DNA from: an uncultured Oscillospiraceae bacterium
GTDB taxonomy: Bacteria; Bacillota; Clostridia; Oscillospirales; Acutalibacteraceae
Assembly: GCA_900540275.1 (NCBI GenBank)
Contig: UQFO01000007.1
Coordinates: 1-64,000, forward strand
Reading direction: 5' to 3'
Length of the DNA stretch: 64,000 nucleotides
A program made the translations under genes and the position numbers. Of this stretch, positions 18,201-26,024 are shown piece after piece. Position 1 is the first letter of the stretch. Every line of letters begins with the position of its first letter. The notes beneath the pieces are model-generated. The model made no database searches. It was not told the origin of the DNA and worked only from the letters and a program-made list of their open reading frames with translations.

Positions 18201-18809
18201 ACATACTGCGCCAATTTCTGATGTAGCGGAAAGAGACAGGCTTGTCGTATCTCCTTCATTCAGCGTGGTACTCCCTGCCAAAACAGAAGGGGTCTGGATA
18301 ATATTTTTCCATGTACCACTTTGTTTCTGGTTATAAACCATACTCGGAACATAGTAAACATAATTACCATGTGTCTTAAAATCTGTAATATCATTTGTCT
18401 GCTTATCATCATTAGCCCACTTAACGGTATTAAAGATAATCGCGTTAAAGCCCTTACTCTGATCAACATCAACATAATAACCGCCAGCAATGCCGGCTGC
18501 GGACATTGTCTCGCCAGGCCATGCTTTGTTATAAACATTCTGGCCCGTGGTAAGCCAGCTGTAGGCCCTGTAATCCGCCGCGGCATCAGACGAGGCATAC
18601 CAACCAATCCCTGTCGTATTAATCTTCAAATAGGAGCGTATTGTTCCTGAATCAGGCTCGCTGTAAGAAGGCAACGGAATACTTGCCGCACCAAGAGCGT
18701 CCTCATTGGTTGACGCCGCCCCTGTGCTTGTAATACCCACCGCAAACATGGAGACTACCATGAGTACGGAGAGCAGGACGCTGACAGAACGTCTTACCAC
18801 TTTTTTCAT
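12294..18809 (-). CDS. Giant secreted multidomain protein with Ig-like repeats and an N-terminal carbohydrate-binding-like module
   Basis: A 2171-residue exported protein. Residues 1-32 form a signal peptide (charged start, VLLSVLMVVSMFAVGI core). Residues about 55-165 resemble CBM26-type modules, with AWPGETM and FNTVKWANDD. There follow many Ig-like/bacterial beta-sandwich repeats (for example DGFATKEVDSAEITVS and TWAQDADGNTS). A short helical stretch near residues 825-900 (YNALNKLVADNPLTPAMEQY) is similar to FIVAR segments. Further CBM-like and beta domains continue to the end. No LPxTG motif, dockerin or transmembrane anchor is seen at the C terminus (VVASPELMASV). The gene has AAGGAGG before the ATG and the promoter at 18903. 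It is probably a surface or matrix protein or an adhesin binding glycan; no catalytic domain was recognised. Confidence 0.8.
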   Translation of the reverse strand: MKKVVRRSVSVLLSVLMVVSMFAVGITSTGAASTNEDALGAASIPLPSYSEPDSGTIRSYLKINTTGIGWYASSDAAADYRAYSWLTTGQNVYNKAWPGETMSAAGIAGGYYVDVDQSKGFNAIIFNTVKWANDDKQTNDITDFKTHGNYVYYVPSMVYNQKQSGTWKNIIQTPSVLAGSTTLNEGDTTSLSLSATSEIGAVCSGISFYIYEGSKLIGSLNGTKSGSSNTYTATYNLTTADLTAGNHIYTVKATDGFATKEVDSAEITVSASGVAVPTNLKVVAAPDGNIVKGEGTISAPFEYYDGKTASVTASATAPEGATLEYAFIDSSTTKPTDSDFSSNTVNTFNNDTFAAMRKRFVYVRADIGGEKSDPVMASYNTRNLVPAAEVTSSFPDGVAQNSDFNLTVALNGVYPYTGYGDAAITVKNGDTVLGTTTVGQAELAEDGTASAVVACGGLAALGGNTLTITAQYENVSSAGTSFTINVFDPSAVTETIGQSAESTLLLVDMSKVSGMFNSAVPYLHVWDDSGHILTSNSDPRTAMTLVPGTANLYYFKPTTAQETAIGTNALHVQLLKTNTWSAAGPRFDITAKTQTLINSLTSSSVTPVNVTPLTLESIAYSTGMKQNTQYAFTVKADGGVPWVMSKYKAADASYKLTVTATPQDGAAQTIVNAQSFAYTADSAACTFNWTPAQAGTYTLTYTLTDEAGIDTVSYQKQVEVTGIEAPVVTGITPADGSAFSVGESFDVTVTAGTAPAGITYYYEFSGAGVKTEDQTAGTGSAITVEATADMVDKDNSITVKTWAQDADGNTSAIVENTVHFTVDYTQVQKDYNALNKLVADNPLTPAMEQYCVKATWDAYQEQLTQAQPLIEGGFPAYTVTENAYAALLASMQSTYTELLNTADYPTVDFYAGSQWYHVNNTAAWDRTDVQVTQLPADYVGPLLAQSTPFEGAALDLGKKTALSDGRQMYMYKITGVPAGAKFILSDTQEFTFPAEADAPTAEYGKTYYIYHDGTDNALVTIDAMSVASVDADPLEIQQGELVALTAADTVLGNDMVTSVGAAVTHTFSLEDGTALVLNEGKWDTADVTPGSYKIYVTQSDANGMTIKSDKFVTVTVAPRTVYTPPATVTISADMETYYDGDSIVVTSAASGSTYRLETEAETDAKDYDTLEGATYTYELYNGAEKIGETTGLAGANVTFTIPGVSDAAQYNLTVKAYPALSKGSASKTSGEIVKTVQPLVAWNTAAQAFEVQKDSAAVTEYFANNGAYTLVSSGVTATAHGTDAAVSYRYSIINKADSSSVTPDGGSWTPVAGSYTVTPVAVITYGGQEYTQELTASDITVKANLLSDPALTGSIDGAPVDTSKDGAFDLKNYPEDDTAKGNLTFNALAAVTEPADASAAVSYSYTLKEDDAQPAALAGTDGSVTFNLRDKCKMGSTYVLTASAQVTTSGITQTTTTAYTFSVTDSGQLVTVFFGGPTSWLDKIQYIVYNDADKTKITGTLLGTFHTNDQTAGLTDVTYDIYTAQIPSGQEFYIANQVVFDSSNLSNSTTGLYTAKEGALYYIYGKNSVNYAYEVNETTIEDFKISSVNGTAVTETDTVYTELGSTVTFKNILSSQYASYKTPVKVEYYINGHKIAASADASSETVTTDVTLANTPSDPESFVFEAGKTYQVKAVVTEGNYSITYGNVVNITVLGPEEPVTSYFLLSKEMLNDQANPWTAEGLRWEAVNIAGEVEAMEMGNTPVEIQPDTVVNGIQYDIDGYLFKVTYHSNISKIRFFMDGQGTGNETDGYSKLSTSYLDVIGGKYAEKVYYITDYANYIASPSIAPGVEGWYNLKYTATFQYPKETVRFYQQGASLTEEELSADNSVTKTMELYVSANIEKLYPRVDSRYNEYVWQPSASSKLLENTGTIIPTSVNTRKYSLTLVNTPEEAAGIEVSAGTMNSAPEIRSISGSPIEGSENVPYYIYQEANKLSTQVEYMYGVHIVAPLLSKDKDGNDCDFIGWYDIDKQQYISYQPRFATIITNTHKLMPVYSDNTALNVLQPEAVIDDVTYETYIQNSTDMVKMVFATRVITPPVEDYTNLKLFVQRVVKADGTVPQDSEWSAPVELTSQMNKDKRVNVAMKAEIYSGGALNTNRYFMRAYVEYNDKDGNLQKAYSNIVVASPELMASV

Positions 18810-18902
18810 GAAATCTTCCTCCTTAAAATATCAATCTTAAAACGCAAAGCAGTTGATTCTTTTTGTGCAAGGCGTATGAACGCCATGAATAATTTACCTA
18901 TT

Positions 18903-18931
18903 ATTATAGGGCATAAAGTTAAAAAATGCAA
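18903..18931 (-). promoter_or_regulatory. Promoter of the giant surface-protein gene
   Basis: TTGCAT (18926-18931) and TATAAT (18903-18908) on the minus strand, 17 bp apart, giving a leader of about 85 nt. The remaining spacer to 19229 is AT-rich, and no further gene or known RNA is seen in it. Confidence 0.75.
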
Positions 18932-19229
18932 GAAAATATTAGTTTAATATTCATCCGTTTGCTGTTTTTGTCTATTTTAACGAAAGGTAAAATTTGGAAA
19001 AGTTTTTTAACGATAAACAGTCTATATTTATCCGCTTCTGTGGAATAAAATTCATACAACATTTTCTGCTTTTTACAAGGTTGATTTGGAAGTCTGTTTG
19101 CAGTTTTTCTATGTTATACCTCTTACTTTATATTTCGATATAAGTCACACGGACTGTAAATGTATTATTTCCGCTCAATCAACATTAAAAGCGGCGAAAA
19201 AACACACCGCCGGTTTTCCCATCAAAAAG

Positions 19230-19251
19230 GCCTCCCCAAGCATGGAGAGGC
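19230..19251 (-). terminator. Terminator of the SDR gene
   Basis: GCCTCTCC/GGGGAGGC stem (one G-T pair) with a 6-nt loop and TTTTT on the minus strand, 22 bp after the SDR stop codon. Confidence 0.8.
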
Positions 19252-19273
19252 TGTTCTTATATATAATCTTACT

Positions 19274-20026
19274 TCATAGCTTACGTTTTTGGATATGGTA
19301 CGATATTTTAAGCATGAGTTTATCGCTTGCAAATCGTCCGAAAAATTTTGCAAGCTTCATTTGTACGCCTGGAATAATGATAAGCTTTCCCTTAAGCGCC
19401 TGTTCAATTCCGTAACGCGCAACGTCATAGCTTTTCATTCCCCTGAGGCTGAACCGTACATGCGCAACCTCGTTAAATTCCGTATCGACCGGTCCGGGGC
19501 ACAAAGCGCTCACATGTACGCCTATATGCGACCTGCGAAGCTCCTCATAAACTGCTTGTGTCAGGCGGACGATATAATTTTTTGACGCGTAATAAGAGGC
19601 AAGCACCGGCCCCGCCATAAAGCCCGCTGACGACGCCGTATTTAAAATATAACCGCTGCCCCGCCGTTCAAAGTCACGCAGGAACAGCTTCATCAAAATA
19701 TGGACCGCGCCAATATTTGTCCGAATCATTTGAAGCTCCTCATCCAAATCATTTTTGAGGAACATCCCGCAAACTCCAAAACCCGCGTTGTTTATCAGCA
19801 TGTCGATATTTTCATTCCTGACCTCCTCATACAGCGCAAGGCAGCCCTCCTTTGTCGACACGTCGGCTTTTATACAGATGATATTACTTCCGGCAAGCTC
19901 GCCCTTCAGCTCCTCGAGCCGGTCCAGCCTTCTGGCTGCTATAAACAAATCCCAACCCTTATCCGCAAGCACGCGAACCATATCCCTGCCGATACCTGAG
20001 CTTGCCCCTGTAATCAACGCTTTCAT
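19274..20026 (-). CDS. Short-chain dehydrogenase/reductase
   Basis: A 250-residue cytosolic NAD(P)-dependent oxidoreductase of the classical SDR fold. The cofactor loop is MKALITGASSGIGRDM, NNAGFG stabilises the central sheet, and the catalytic set is Ser in LNTASSAGF plus Tyr/Lys in ASYYASKNYIV. An upstream ATG at 20035 is possible, but the ATG at 20026 after AAGAAG fits family starts better. The gene sits downstream of the exopolysaccharide operon's terminator, so it is probably a separate unit. The substrate is unknown. Confidence 0.9.
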   Translation of the reverse strand: MKALITGASSGIGRDMVRVLADKGWDLFIAARRLDRLEELKGELAGSNIICIKADVSTKEGCLALYEEVRNENIDMLINNAGFGVCGMFLKNDLDEELQMIRTNIGAVHILMKLFLRDFERRGSGYILNTASSAGFMAGPVLASYYASKNYIVRLTQAVYEELRRSHIGVHVSALCPGPVDTEFNEVAHVRFSLRGMKSYDVARYGIEQALKGKLIIIPGVQMKLAKFFGRFASDKLMLKISYHIQKRKL

Positions 20027-20099
20027 AATTAACACTTCTTTCAGAAACTTTCTATCAGTATTATAAGCCGTTCCTCCGCCCCGTTATTCTTTAAAATAA

Positions 20100-20124
20100 A
20101 AAAGCGCCTGTAGCAGACGCTTTT
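20100..20124 (-). terminator. Terminator of the exopolysaccharide operon
   Basis: AAAAGCGTCTG/CAGGCGCTTTT stem read on the minus strand (one G-T pair), just downstream of the last gene of the operon. Confidence 0.75.
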
Positions 20125-20130
20125 TGCAGG

Positions 20131-21324
20131 TTATTTTCTTTTTATCAGCTCATACAGGCCCGTTTTTTCAAGCCCCTTCACAAGGGCGGACTTTACCCGC
20201 TCCTTCGCCGTGCGTACTCCATAACGGTTTACCAGGTAGCCAAAGCCATTCGTTTCGTATTCCTTCCAAAACTGCTCGACCGGCTGCTTACAGGAACTTG
20301 GATGTTCCAGATTTGGATTCCCCTTAACACAGCACTCAATCGCGGTGTTTACAGCCTCAAGCTGCGGCAGGACAGCTTGAAATAGCTTTTCTCCTTTAGA
20401 AGTATTAAGAAGGGCGAGGGACACGCCCTTCTTATCCTCAAACTGTGGAAAAGCCTTTTCCACACCCCAAAAATCGGCCAGGGTAAGGTCGGAAGCGCGC
20501 TTCGTAGTGGTAAACGTACATTCGTAGCAGGACGGCCGGAGAATCAGGTTGTTTAAAAACATCCGGTAATAAGGGTCTTCCCATGCTGTAGCCGCCTGAT
20601 AAATCTTCCCGTTTTCAAAGGCGATACGCATATCCTGCGTACTCTTGCTGGTCGATTTCGCCCGGAAGGTCAAATCCTTGATTTTTGAGCCGAATTTATT
20701 CTCCATATATGCCTTGTACTCTTCAAATATCCGAGGGCTGGGCGCGCCATGGCATACAAAGTCACAGACCGTCAAGCTATTGCTGTCTATTTTTCTTTTT
20801 CCAAGGTATGCCTGCAGCCCAGCCGCCTGGCAGGGCGTGCCGGAAAAAAGAACTTCTTTTCCGTTTTTAAGGTCTGCCGCAATATCCCGGAAGATTTCGT
20901 TCAAATCGCTCTGCACATATTTGGATGATTTAAACAGGTCGCGTTCTTCCCGTGTCTGAGCGCGGGCGTGCATAACACGGTGGTTTTCATCGAAGCGCGC
21001 GCCGTAAACTACGCCGCCCCTGTTTAATACAACATCCGACAGCGGAACAAACAGCCCGCCTGACGAGCTTGTCATACGTACCTGCTCCGTACGGTTTTTT
21101 GCCGCGTAAACAGAAGGGGAAGGAAGCGCCTGCGGATGGACGAAGCCCTGCGGGAACGGGCACACCTTCCGGCATAGCCCACAGTCGATGCAAAGCCCTC
21201 GGTCAATAGCGGGATATAGGAACCCTTTTCCGTCAGGTTCCATCGAAATCGCCTGCTTCGGGCAAATGCTTTTGCAGGCGCCGCATCCGCAGCACAGCTC
21301 TTTTTTCTCAAAAACCTGTTCCAT
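20131..21324 (-). CDS. FrhB-like iron-sulfur protein of an exopolysaccharide cluster (F420H2 dehydrogenase beta-subunit family)
   Basis: A 397-residue protein. The N terminus is a 2[4Fe-4S] ferredoxin domain (CCGCGACKSICPKQAI, then CIDCGLCRKVCPFP). It is followed by the FrhB N- and C-terminal regions with SSGGLFVPLSDVVLN, VLFSGTPCQAAGLQAYLG and CDFVCHGAPSPRIFEEY. Family members are flavin proteins using F420 or ferredoxin, but homologues in polysaccharide clusters stand beside pyruvyl transferases and probably perform a redox step on a sugar or anchor. Here the pyruvyl transferase is two genes upstream. It is the last gene of the operon, 2 bp from the flippase. Confidence 0.87.
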   Translation of the reverse strand: MEQVFEKKELCCGCGACKSICPKQAISMEPDGKGFLYPAIDRGLCIDCGLCRKVCPFPQGFVHPQALPSPSVYAAKNRTEQVRMTSSSGGLFVPLSDVVLNRGGVVYGARFDENHRVMHARAQTREERDLFKSSKYVQSDLNEIFRDIAADLKNGKEVLFSGTPCQAAGLQAYLGKRKIDSNSLTVCDFVCHGAPSPRIFEEYKAYMENKFGSKIKDLTFRAKSTSKSTQDMRIAFENGKIYQAATAWEDPYYRMFLNNLILRPSCYECTFTTTKRASDLTLADFWGVEKAFPQFEDKKGVSLALLNTSKGEKLFQAVLPQLEAVNTAIECCVKGNPNLEHPSSCKQPVEQFWKEYETNGFGYLVNRYGVRTAKERVKSALVKGLEKTGLYELIKRK

Positions 21325-21326
21325 GG

Positions 21327-22865
21327 TCAGCCTCCCCTTTTCAGCATGCCTTTAAGCCTGCCAAAGACATAAAACATTTGCTTCCGGTCAAAAATAAAAC
21401 CAAATACGGCGACTACCACGCCTGAATAAACACACGCAGCCGCAGCGTACACGAACCACATGAAGTAATTCTGTATATCGAACTGGAGGAAGAAACACGG
21501 TACACAAATAACCAAAAGGATAAAAAACATCCTGATATAGCGCAGCAGCGTAGTATGTACCGGAAGCTTCGTCACGTTATGCGGAATATAAAACATCAAA
21601 TCAATGACACGGTAAAGATTCGACAGGCAGGAGGCTGCCATAATGCCCGCAAGCCCCCAGAAATAGCCGCCGATGACGCCGCCAACAACAAGAATAGCCG
21701 CCTGGATAGATGTTTGTAGCCTCGTTTCCTTATAAAGCCCCGCCGAAATGACGAGCATCCCCTGCGGCGTCTTCATATTGTAAAGAAGGCCGTTGAGCAC
21801 GAACAGGAAGCCGAATAAGGGAACATTATAGTCCGCGTCGGTAATACCGGTCGTGTATAGCCTGATAAAAGGCATAATCATGATAAAAGCAACCGCGTAG
21901 ATGACGGTAATCAACGACATATAAGAAAATTCAAAGTCCTTATAAGCCTTTTGCAGCGTCTTTATCTCATTGCGCGCAAGCACGTCGCCGAAGGAAGCAG
22001 ACAGGCCGCTGATAAAAATAGACAGCACACCGTTGATTCCCGTCAGCACCATATTATATACCGTGAAAACGCTGACCGTTTTCAGGTTGGTAAAAATCGT
22101 AGCAAGCACGGCGGGCGCGCCCATCTGGACGGTTTGGAGCACCTGCAGGAACAACGCGTCCCAGCGCTTGTCAAGCGCCTGTTTATTGGGAGCTTCTTTG
22201 TAATTGATATATTTGTAGTTGCGCCGCACATAGATTGCAAGAATAACGGAACGCGCGAAAAACGCGGTCAACGCAGCAGCATAAACGATAACAATATTGA
22301 CCTTCATCAATGAAAGCACAACAATTACAATCAGGTTGACCACGGCGTAAACTATCGACGCAAGCGAAATTACATACGTCTTTTGGTCTGCCGTCAGCAG
22401 CGCGCGGTATTTTGCCATGGTAAAAAATTCAAAAAAGCCCTTGCCGCCGAGCATGACGACGAGCATCCCCACAAGCAGCGGGGCAAGCTCCGGCGTTTTT
22501 ACAAGGAAGGGGTATATGCATGCCATGCCGAGCACGAGCGCGACGAACAGATACCCTGCCTGTATGTAAAAAATACGCGCCGCCGATACGATGCCGTTGA
22601 TTTCCCTGTGGTCGTCCTCGGCAAGGGGCCGGTACAGCGCGTATACCGCCGCGCCTGAAATTCCCGCCTCGACGAGGTTAAAATATGTGATAAACTGCGT
22701 TATCGAGGAAACCAGCCCGTTGATTTCCGACCCATAGCACGCGAGCATGACGCGCGGCGTGATGAACCCGACAATCATTACGACCACCTGGTAGATTCCC
22801 GTTGAGAGGGAATTATAAAAAAACTTTTTTGTCCTGCTACTACTTGCCATCTTCTTCATCCACAA
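21327..22865 (-). CDS. Polysaccharide flippase (Wzx/MATE-like exporter)
   Basis: A 512-residue membrane protein with about 12-14 hydrophobic helices, opening with FFYNSLSTGIYQVVVMIVGFITPRVML, the N-terminal signature of lipid-linked oligosaccharide flippases. It would move the undecaprenyl-linked repeat unit across the membrane before polymerisation. The 5' end overlaps the pyruvyl transferase gene by up to 26 bp; start codons in frame are TTG 22865, ATG 22859 and ATG 22850, and the exact one is uncertain. Confidence 0.9.
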   Translation of the reverse strand: MWMKKMASSSRTKKFFYNSLSTGIYQVVVMIVGFITPRVMLACYGSEINGLVSSITQFITYFNLVEAGISGAAVYALYRPLAEDDHREINGIVSAARIFYIQAGYLFVALVLGMACIYPFLVKTPELAPLLVGMLVVMLGGKGFFEFFTMAKYRALLTADQKTYVISLASIVYAVVNLIVIVVLSLMKVNIVIVYAAALTAFFARSVILAIYVRRNYKYINYKEAPNKQALDKRWDALFLQVLQTVQMGAPAVLATIFTNLKTVSVFTVYNMVLTGINGVLSIFISGLSASFGDVLARNEIKTLQKAYKDFEFSYMSLITVIYAVAFIMIMPFIRLYTTGITDADYNVPLFGFLFVLNGLLYNMKTPQGMLVISAGLYKETRLQTSIQAAILVVGGVIGGYFWGLAGIMAASCLSNLYRVIDLMFYIPHNVTKLPVHTTLLRYIRMFFILLVICVPCFFLQFDIQNYFMWFVYAAAACVYSGVVVAVFGFIFDRKQMFYVFGRLKGMLKRGG

Positions 22866-23940
22866 TCGTATTTAAATATTCAAAAGATTTCCATCTCAGC
22901 CCATCAAGCTCCCGCTCGACTGCCTCCCAGTTGGTTGGCGCATTGATATCGGCTTTATCCGTTAAAATCCTCTGTGTAAGGGACAGCGCTTCGAGCAGCT
23001 GCTGTGAACGTTCGTTTTTCCCCGGTTTCCCCTCTTTGATTACGTCGGTATCGGACAGGAACCGGCGCTTAAAAATAACAGAGAAAACCGTCCCATGAAA
23101 GGAATTCGTAATCACATAGTCCGCGTTTTTAAAATAGCCCAGGAATTCCTCGGGTGAAGCGCCGCGCACATATTGAAGGTCCCTGTTCTCAAAGCTTTTA
23201 TCATTGAGGTACAAAACAGGCAGGCCGGTTTCTTTTGAAAGCCTGCGCGCGTACGCGAACATCCCGTCGGATTCCAAAACGCTGTAAAGCAGAATATAGC
23301 CCTTATGGGGAATGTCATGCGCTGCCGCCGCCCAGTCTTTTTCAGTGAGCAAAAGCGTCGGGTCGAGCACGACAGGTACATCCCTGCCCGTAAGCTCCTT
23401 AACTAAAGCCCTTCCCTGGGCTTCTCTTACAGATATCTGCCGGTAGCCGGCAAGCCTCTTTTTATATTCCGCTTCGTATTCCTTCGGGATTTCAGAAAGC
23501 CCGAAGCTTGCGGCATACGAATTTTTCTTTTTTTTGTCCTTTACAAAGGTCAGAAAATAGGCGGGGTCAAAATCGGCGCAGCTCGTGTTCCAAACCTGGT
23601 CACTGCCGGTGATAAAGGCGTCGTAAAATTTTTCTGCCCCTGCAAGCTGTTCGCTGTCTTTATACACAGCCTCGCTTAAACGCAGATATTTCTTATTGAA
23701 AGAGCGAAACGCTTCGTTTTTTTTACGCCGCACCCCGCCAAGCAGGGCGATTTTTGCAAGCGCCTTGAGTTTATTTCCCTTAAGGGAATAAGGGTCGTAG
23801 CACGATTCGATGTACCTGTTGCGGTAATCGAGTATTTCCGCCTGTGCGCCAAGCCCTTCCAATGCGTGCTGCAATGCGTAGGCCTGGAGTACCGCGCCGT
23901 AATTGACCGCACGGTGAAATGTGATAATACCGATTTTCAT
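22840..23940 (-). CDS. Polysaccharide pyruvyl transferase family protein
   Basis: A 366-residue protein of the CsaB/PssK family, which adds ketal pyruvate from phosphoenolpyruvate to sugar residues. Recognisable segments are MKIGIITFHRAVNYGAVLQA, YDAFITGSDQVWN, VVLDPTLLLTEKDW and the C-terminal ADYVITNSFHGTVFSVIFKR with its conserved His. Pyruvylation would give the polymer negative charge. The gene begins one base after the glycosyltransferase stop codon. Confidence 0.9.
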   Translation of the reverse strand: MKIGIITFHRAVNYGAVLQAYALQHALEGLGAQAEILDYRNRYIESCYDPYSLKGNKLKALAKIALLGGVRRKKNEAFRSFNKKYLRLSEAVYKDSEQLAGAEKFYDAFITGSDQVWNTSCADFDPAYFLTFVKDKKKKNSYAASFGLSEIPKEYEAEYKKRLAGYRQISVREAQGRALVKELTGRDVPVVLDPTLLLTEKDWAAAAHDIPHKGYILLYSVLESDGMFAYARRLSKETGLPVLYLNDKSFENRDLQYVRGASPEEFLGYFKNADYVITNSFHGTVFSVIFKRRFLSDTDVIKEGKPGKNERSQQLLEALSLTQRILTDKADINAPTNWEAVERELDGLRWKSFEYLNTIVDEEDGK

Positions 23941-25014
23941 TCAGCTTTTCTTCCCTTCCTCTGCTTTTTCCGGTTTTCCCGCCCTTTTCATAAGCTTTCT
24001 TTTCCATTCCAAAAGCTTTCTGGCAGCAACCTTTGCCTCAGCAAAAAGCAGCACAAGCGGTGTGCACTGCGTTTTTAAAGACCATTCTACCGCGCGCGCA
24101 TGCAGCCCCCCGCAACGGCTTTGCTTTGCCGCGTTACCGGTTTCCCCGTCCTTCACCAGCGACTTCAGGTTACGGTACCTCTGCGCAAAGGGCGCACCGC
24201 TGCGCAGGCACAAATCAATTGTAGAACGTACGGAATCTATAAAATCGGTATATACATACGCGGTGTCGTACCCCGCGGGAAACATATTATTGCAAAACCG
24301 GAAGGTTTCCTCCGTAACCGCCTTGACATAGCGGATACGCTCTTGTGAGTATTTTCTGGATAAGGTACCCTCATTATCCACGTAATAGTCATAAAGAATT
24401 TCTTCCGTAACAGTAAAATCCGGGTTTGCCTCCAAAAAATCCAGCACAAAGATTTTGTCTTCCCCAAGAGAAATATCCTCGCGAAAGCCCTTTTTGACCT
24501 TATTTCTCACAAAAAGCTTATTCCAGGGCATGGAAAGCACCTTGTCCCTGTCGAGCTGCAAAAAAAAGGAAGCAGCGTCCTTCTCTTTTAAGCCGACTGT
24601 CGCGCGGGGACTTGTGCACACCGTTTCATAGCCAAGCGCCGTATGAATGACACGGTATCCACAGATCACCATGCTTTTCCCGCTTTCTTTAAGCAGCTTT
24701 GCCATGATACTGCAAAAATCGGGCGACAGCATATCGTCACTGTCAACAAACTGGAGATATTCGCCGGACGCCGCCTCCATTCCCGTATTTCTCGCACGGG
24801 AAACGCCGCCGTTTTGTTTGTGTATTACTTTCACACGGGAATCCCTCTGTGCAAGATGGTCGCAGATGGCGCCGCTTTTATCTTTTGAGCCGTCGTCCAC
24901 CAGAATAATTTCCAGGTTTTGGTATGTCTGTGCAAAGAGGCCTTTCACACAGCGCTCCAAATGATCCTGCGCGTTGTATACAGGTACGACGACCGATATT
25001 TTTTTCTCTTCCAT
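23941..25014 (-). CDS. Glycosyltransferase family 2
   Basis: A 357-residue inverting GT-A transferase: ISVVVPVYNAQDHLERCV, the nucleotide-binding EIILVDDGSKDKSG and the acidic LQFVDSDDMLSP (DxD-like) motif are all present, with a C-terminal helical half. It should add one sugar of the repeat unit at the cytosolic membrane face. The ATG at 25014 follows GGAGGAGCG. Confidence 0.92.
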   Translation of the reverse strand: MEEKKISVVVPVYNAQDHLERCVKGLFAQTYQNLEIILVDDGSKDKSGAICDHLAQRDSRVKVIHKQNGGVSRARNTGMEAASGEYLQFVDSDDMLSPDFCSIMAKLLKESGKSMVICGYRVIHTALGYETVCTSPRATVGLKEKDAASFFLQLDRDKVLSMPWNKLFVRNKVKKGFREDISLGEDKIFVLDFLEANPDFTVTEEILYDYYVDNEGTLSRKYSQERIRYVKAVTEETFRFCNNMFPAGYDTAYVYTDFIDSVRSTIDLCLRSGAPFAQRYRNLKSLVKDGETGNAAKQSRCGGLHARAVEWSLKTQCTPLVLLFAEAKVAARKLLEWKRKLMKRAGKPEKAEEGKKS

Positions 25015-25044
25015 TTGACGCTCCTCCAGGCCGGCATGTAAACG

Positions 25045-26019
25045 TTATCCTTTGAGCTTTTGTTTCAGCCAGACTCTTTTCTGTCTCGGGCTGCATGATG
25101 CAAACTGGCCGAGCTTCTTTTTAATGTAAGCCTTTTTCTCCGCCTGTTCCGCCTCTTCCCCCAGGTAGCCTGACAGCTCTTTCACTGCCTGCGCGCCAGG
25201 GGCGCCCGGCTGCTTTTCCCGAAATTCCTGCGGGAGCAGGTAAAAGGACGGGCAATCGATATCCGCTACCCGGTTGACGGGATGCTTTTTCTGGAAGTGC
25301 AGGTAAATAAACTCGTCCGTCCTGACATTCCCGCCCTCCAGGTAAGCCCGGTATAGCTTTCCATTTTCCCAGTAGAAAACCTGATAGGCGGTATCGCGTT
25401 CGTCGTTCACAAAACGGTAGCGTGAATAGGCAACGTCGCAGTCCACGAAGCATTTACAGCGAAATAAATTTATTCCCTGTTTTTCACAAATTTTCAAAAT
25501 TCCGGTAAATTCGTCAAACGCATAATTTTCACCAGTTGTAAACACCGTTTTATATGGATAAATAGCGCCGTCCTGTTCAAACAGGCGGTTCATTTTTTTA
25601 TTGTTTTTATAAAGGGAAAGATGCCCCTGAAAAAGCACCCTCTCATATTGGCTGAGTATTTCATCATTAATCACGCTGCCGATATCTCCAAAAATCTGGT
25701 CGATATCGCAGTGGCCCCAAAAATCATACCCTTCCAGATAATCAGAAAATAAAACGCCGAACGCGGGCCTGAAATCACAAAAGCGAAAAGGCTGCTCTAG
25801 CGAAACCGCAAATCCAAGCTTTTTCTCAAACAGGCTTTTTAAATCGGCAAAGGCGCGGATAACCGGCTTTACATTTTTGGGATACTGTCCTTCGTAAAGG
25901 GTATCTGTAAAAATCAAAAAATCAAAATCAGGATTGGCAGCGCACGATTTTAAGAACAGCGGAAAATACGCGGGAAACGGCCCGTACCAACAAATTATCA
26001 CAGCAACTTTATGGTTCAA
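25045..26019 (-). CDS. DUF6625-like putative glycosyltransferase of the polysaccharide operon
   Basis: A 324-residue protein beginning VAVIICWYGPFPAYFPLFLKS and containing FDFLIFTDTL, LEGYDFWGHCDIDQIFGDI and ERVLFQGHLSLYKN. This DUF6625-type pattern, with WGHCDIDQ in the place of a DxD motif, is usually found in capsule clusters and is thought to be a GT-A-like transferase. The open frame starts at TTG 26028, but the in-frame TTG at 26019, 9 nt after AGGAG, is the better start; it also avoids overlapping the polymerase gene. Confidence 0.78.
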   Translation of the reverse strand: MNHKVAVIICWYGPFPAYFPLFLKSCAANPDFDFLIFTDTLYEGQYPKNVKPVIRAFADLKSLFEKKLGFAVSLEQPFRFCDFRPAFGVLFSDYLEGYDFWGHCDIDQIFGDIGSVINDEILSQYERVLFQGHLSLYKNNKKMNRLFEQDGAIYPYKTVFTTGENYAFDEFTGILKICEKQGINLFRCKCFVDCDVAYSRYRFVNDERDTAYQVFYWENGKLYRAYLEGGNVRTDEFIYLHFQKKHPVNRVADIDCPSFYLLPQEFREKQPGAPGAQAVKELSGYLGEEAEQAEKKAYIKKKLGQFASCSPRQKRVWLKQKLKG

Positions 26020-26024
26020 AGTAA

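Noticed and set aside
19086..19415. Plus-strand frame of 109 codons
   Set aside because: It overlaps the terminator and end of the SDR gene antisense and has no ribosome site or recognisable motif.
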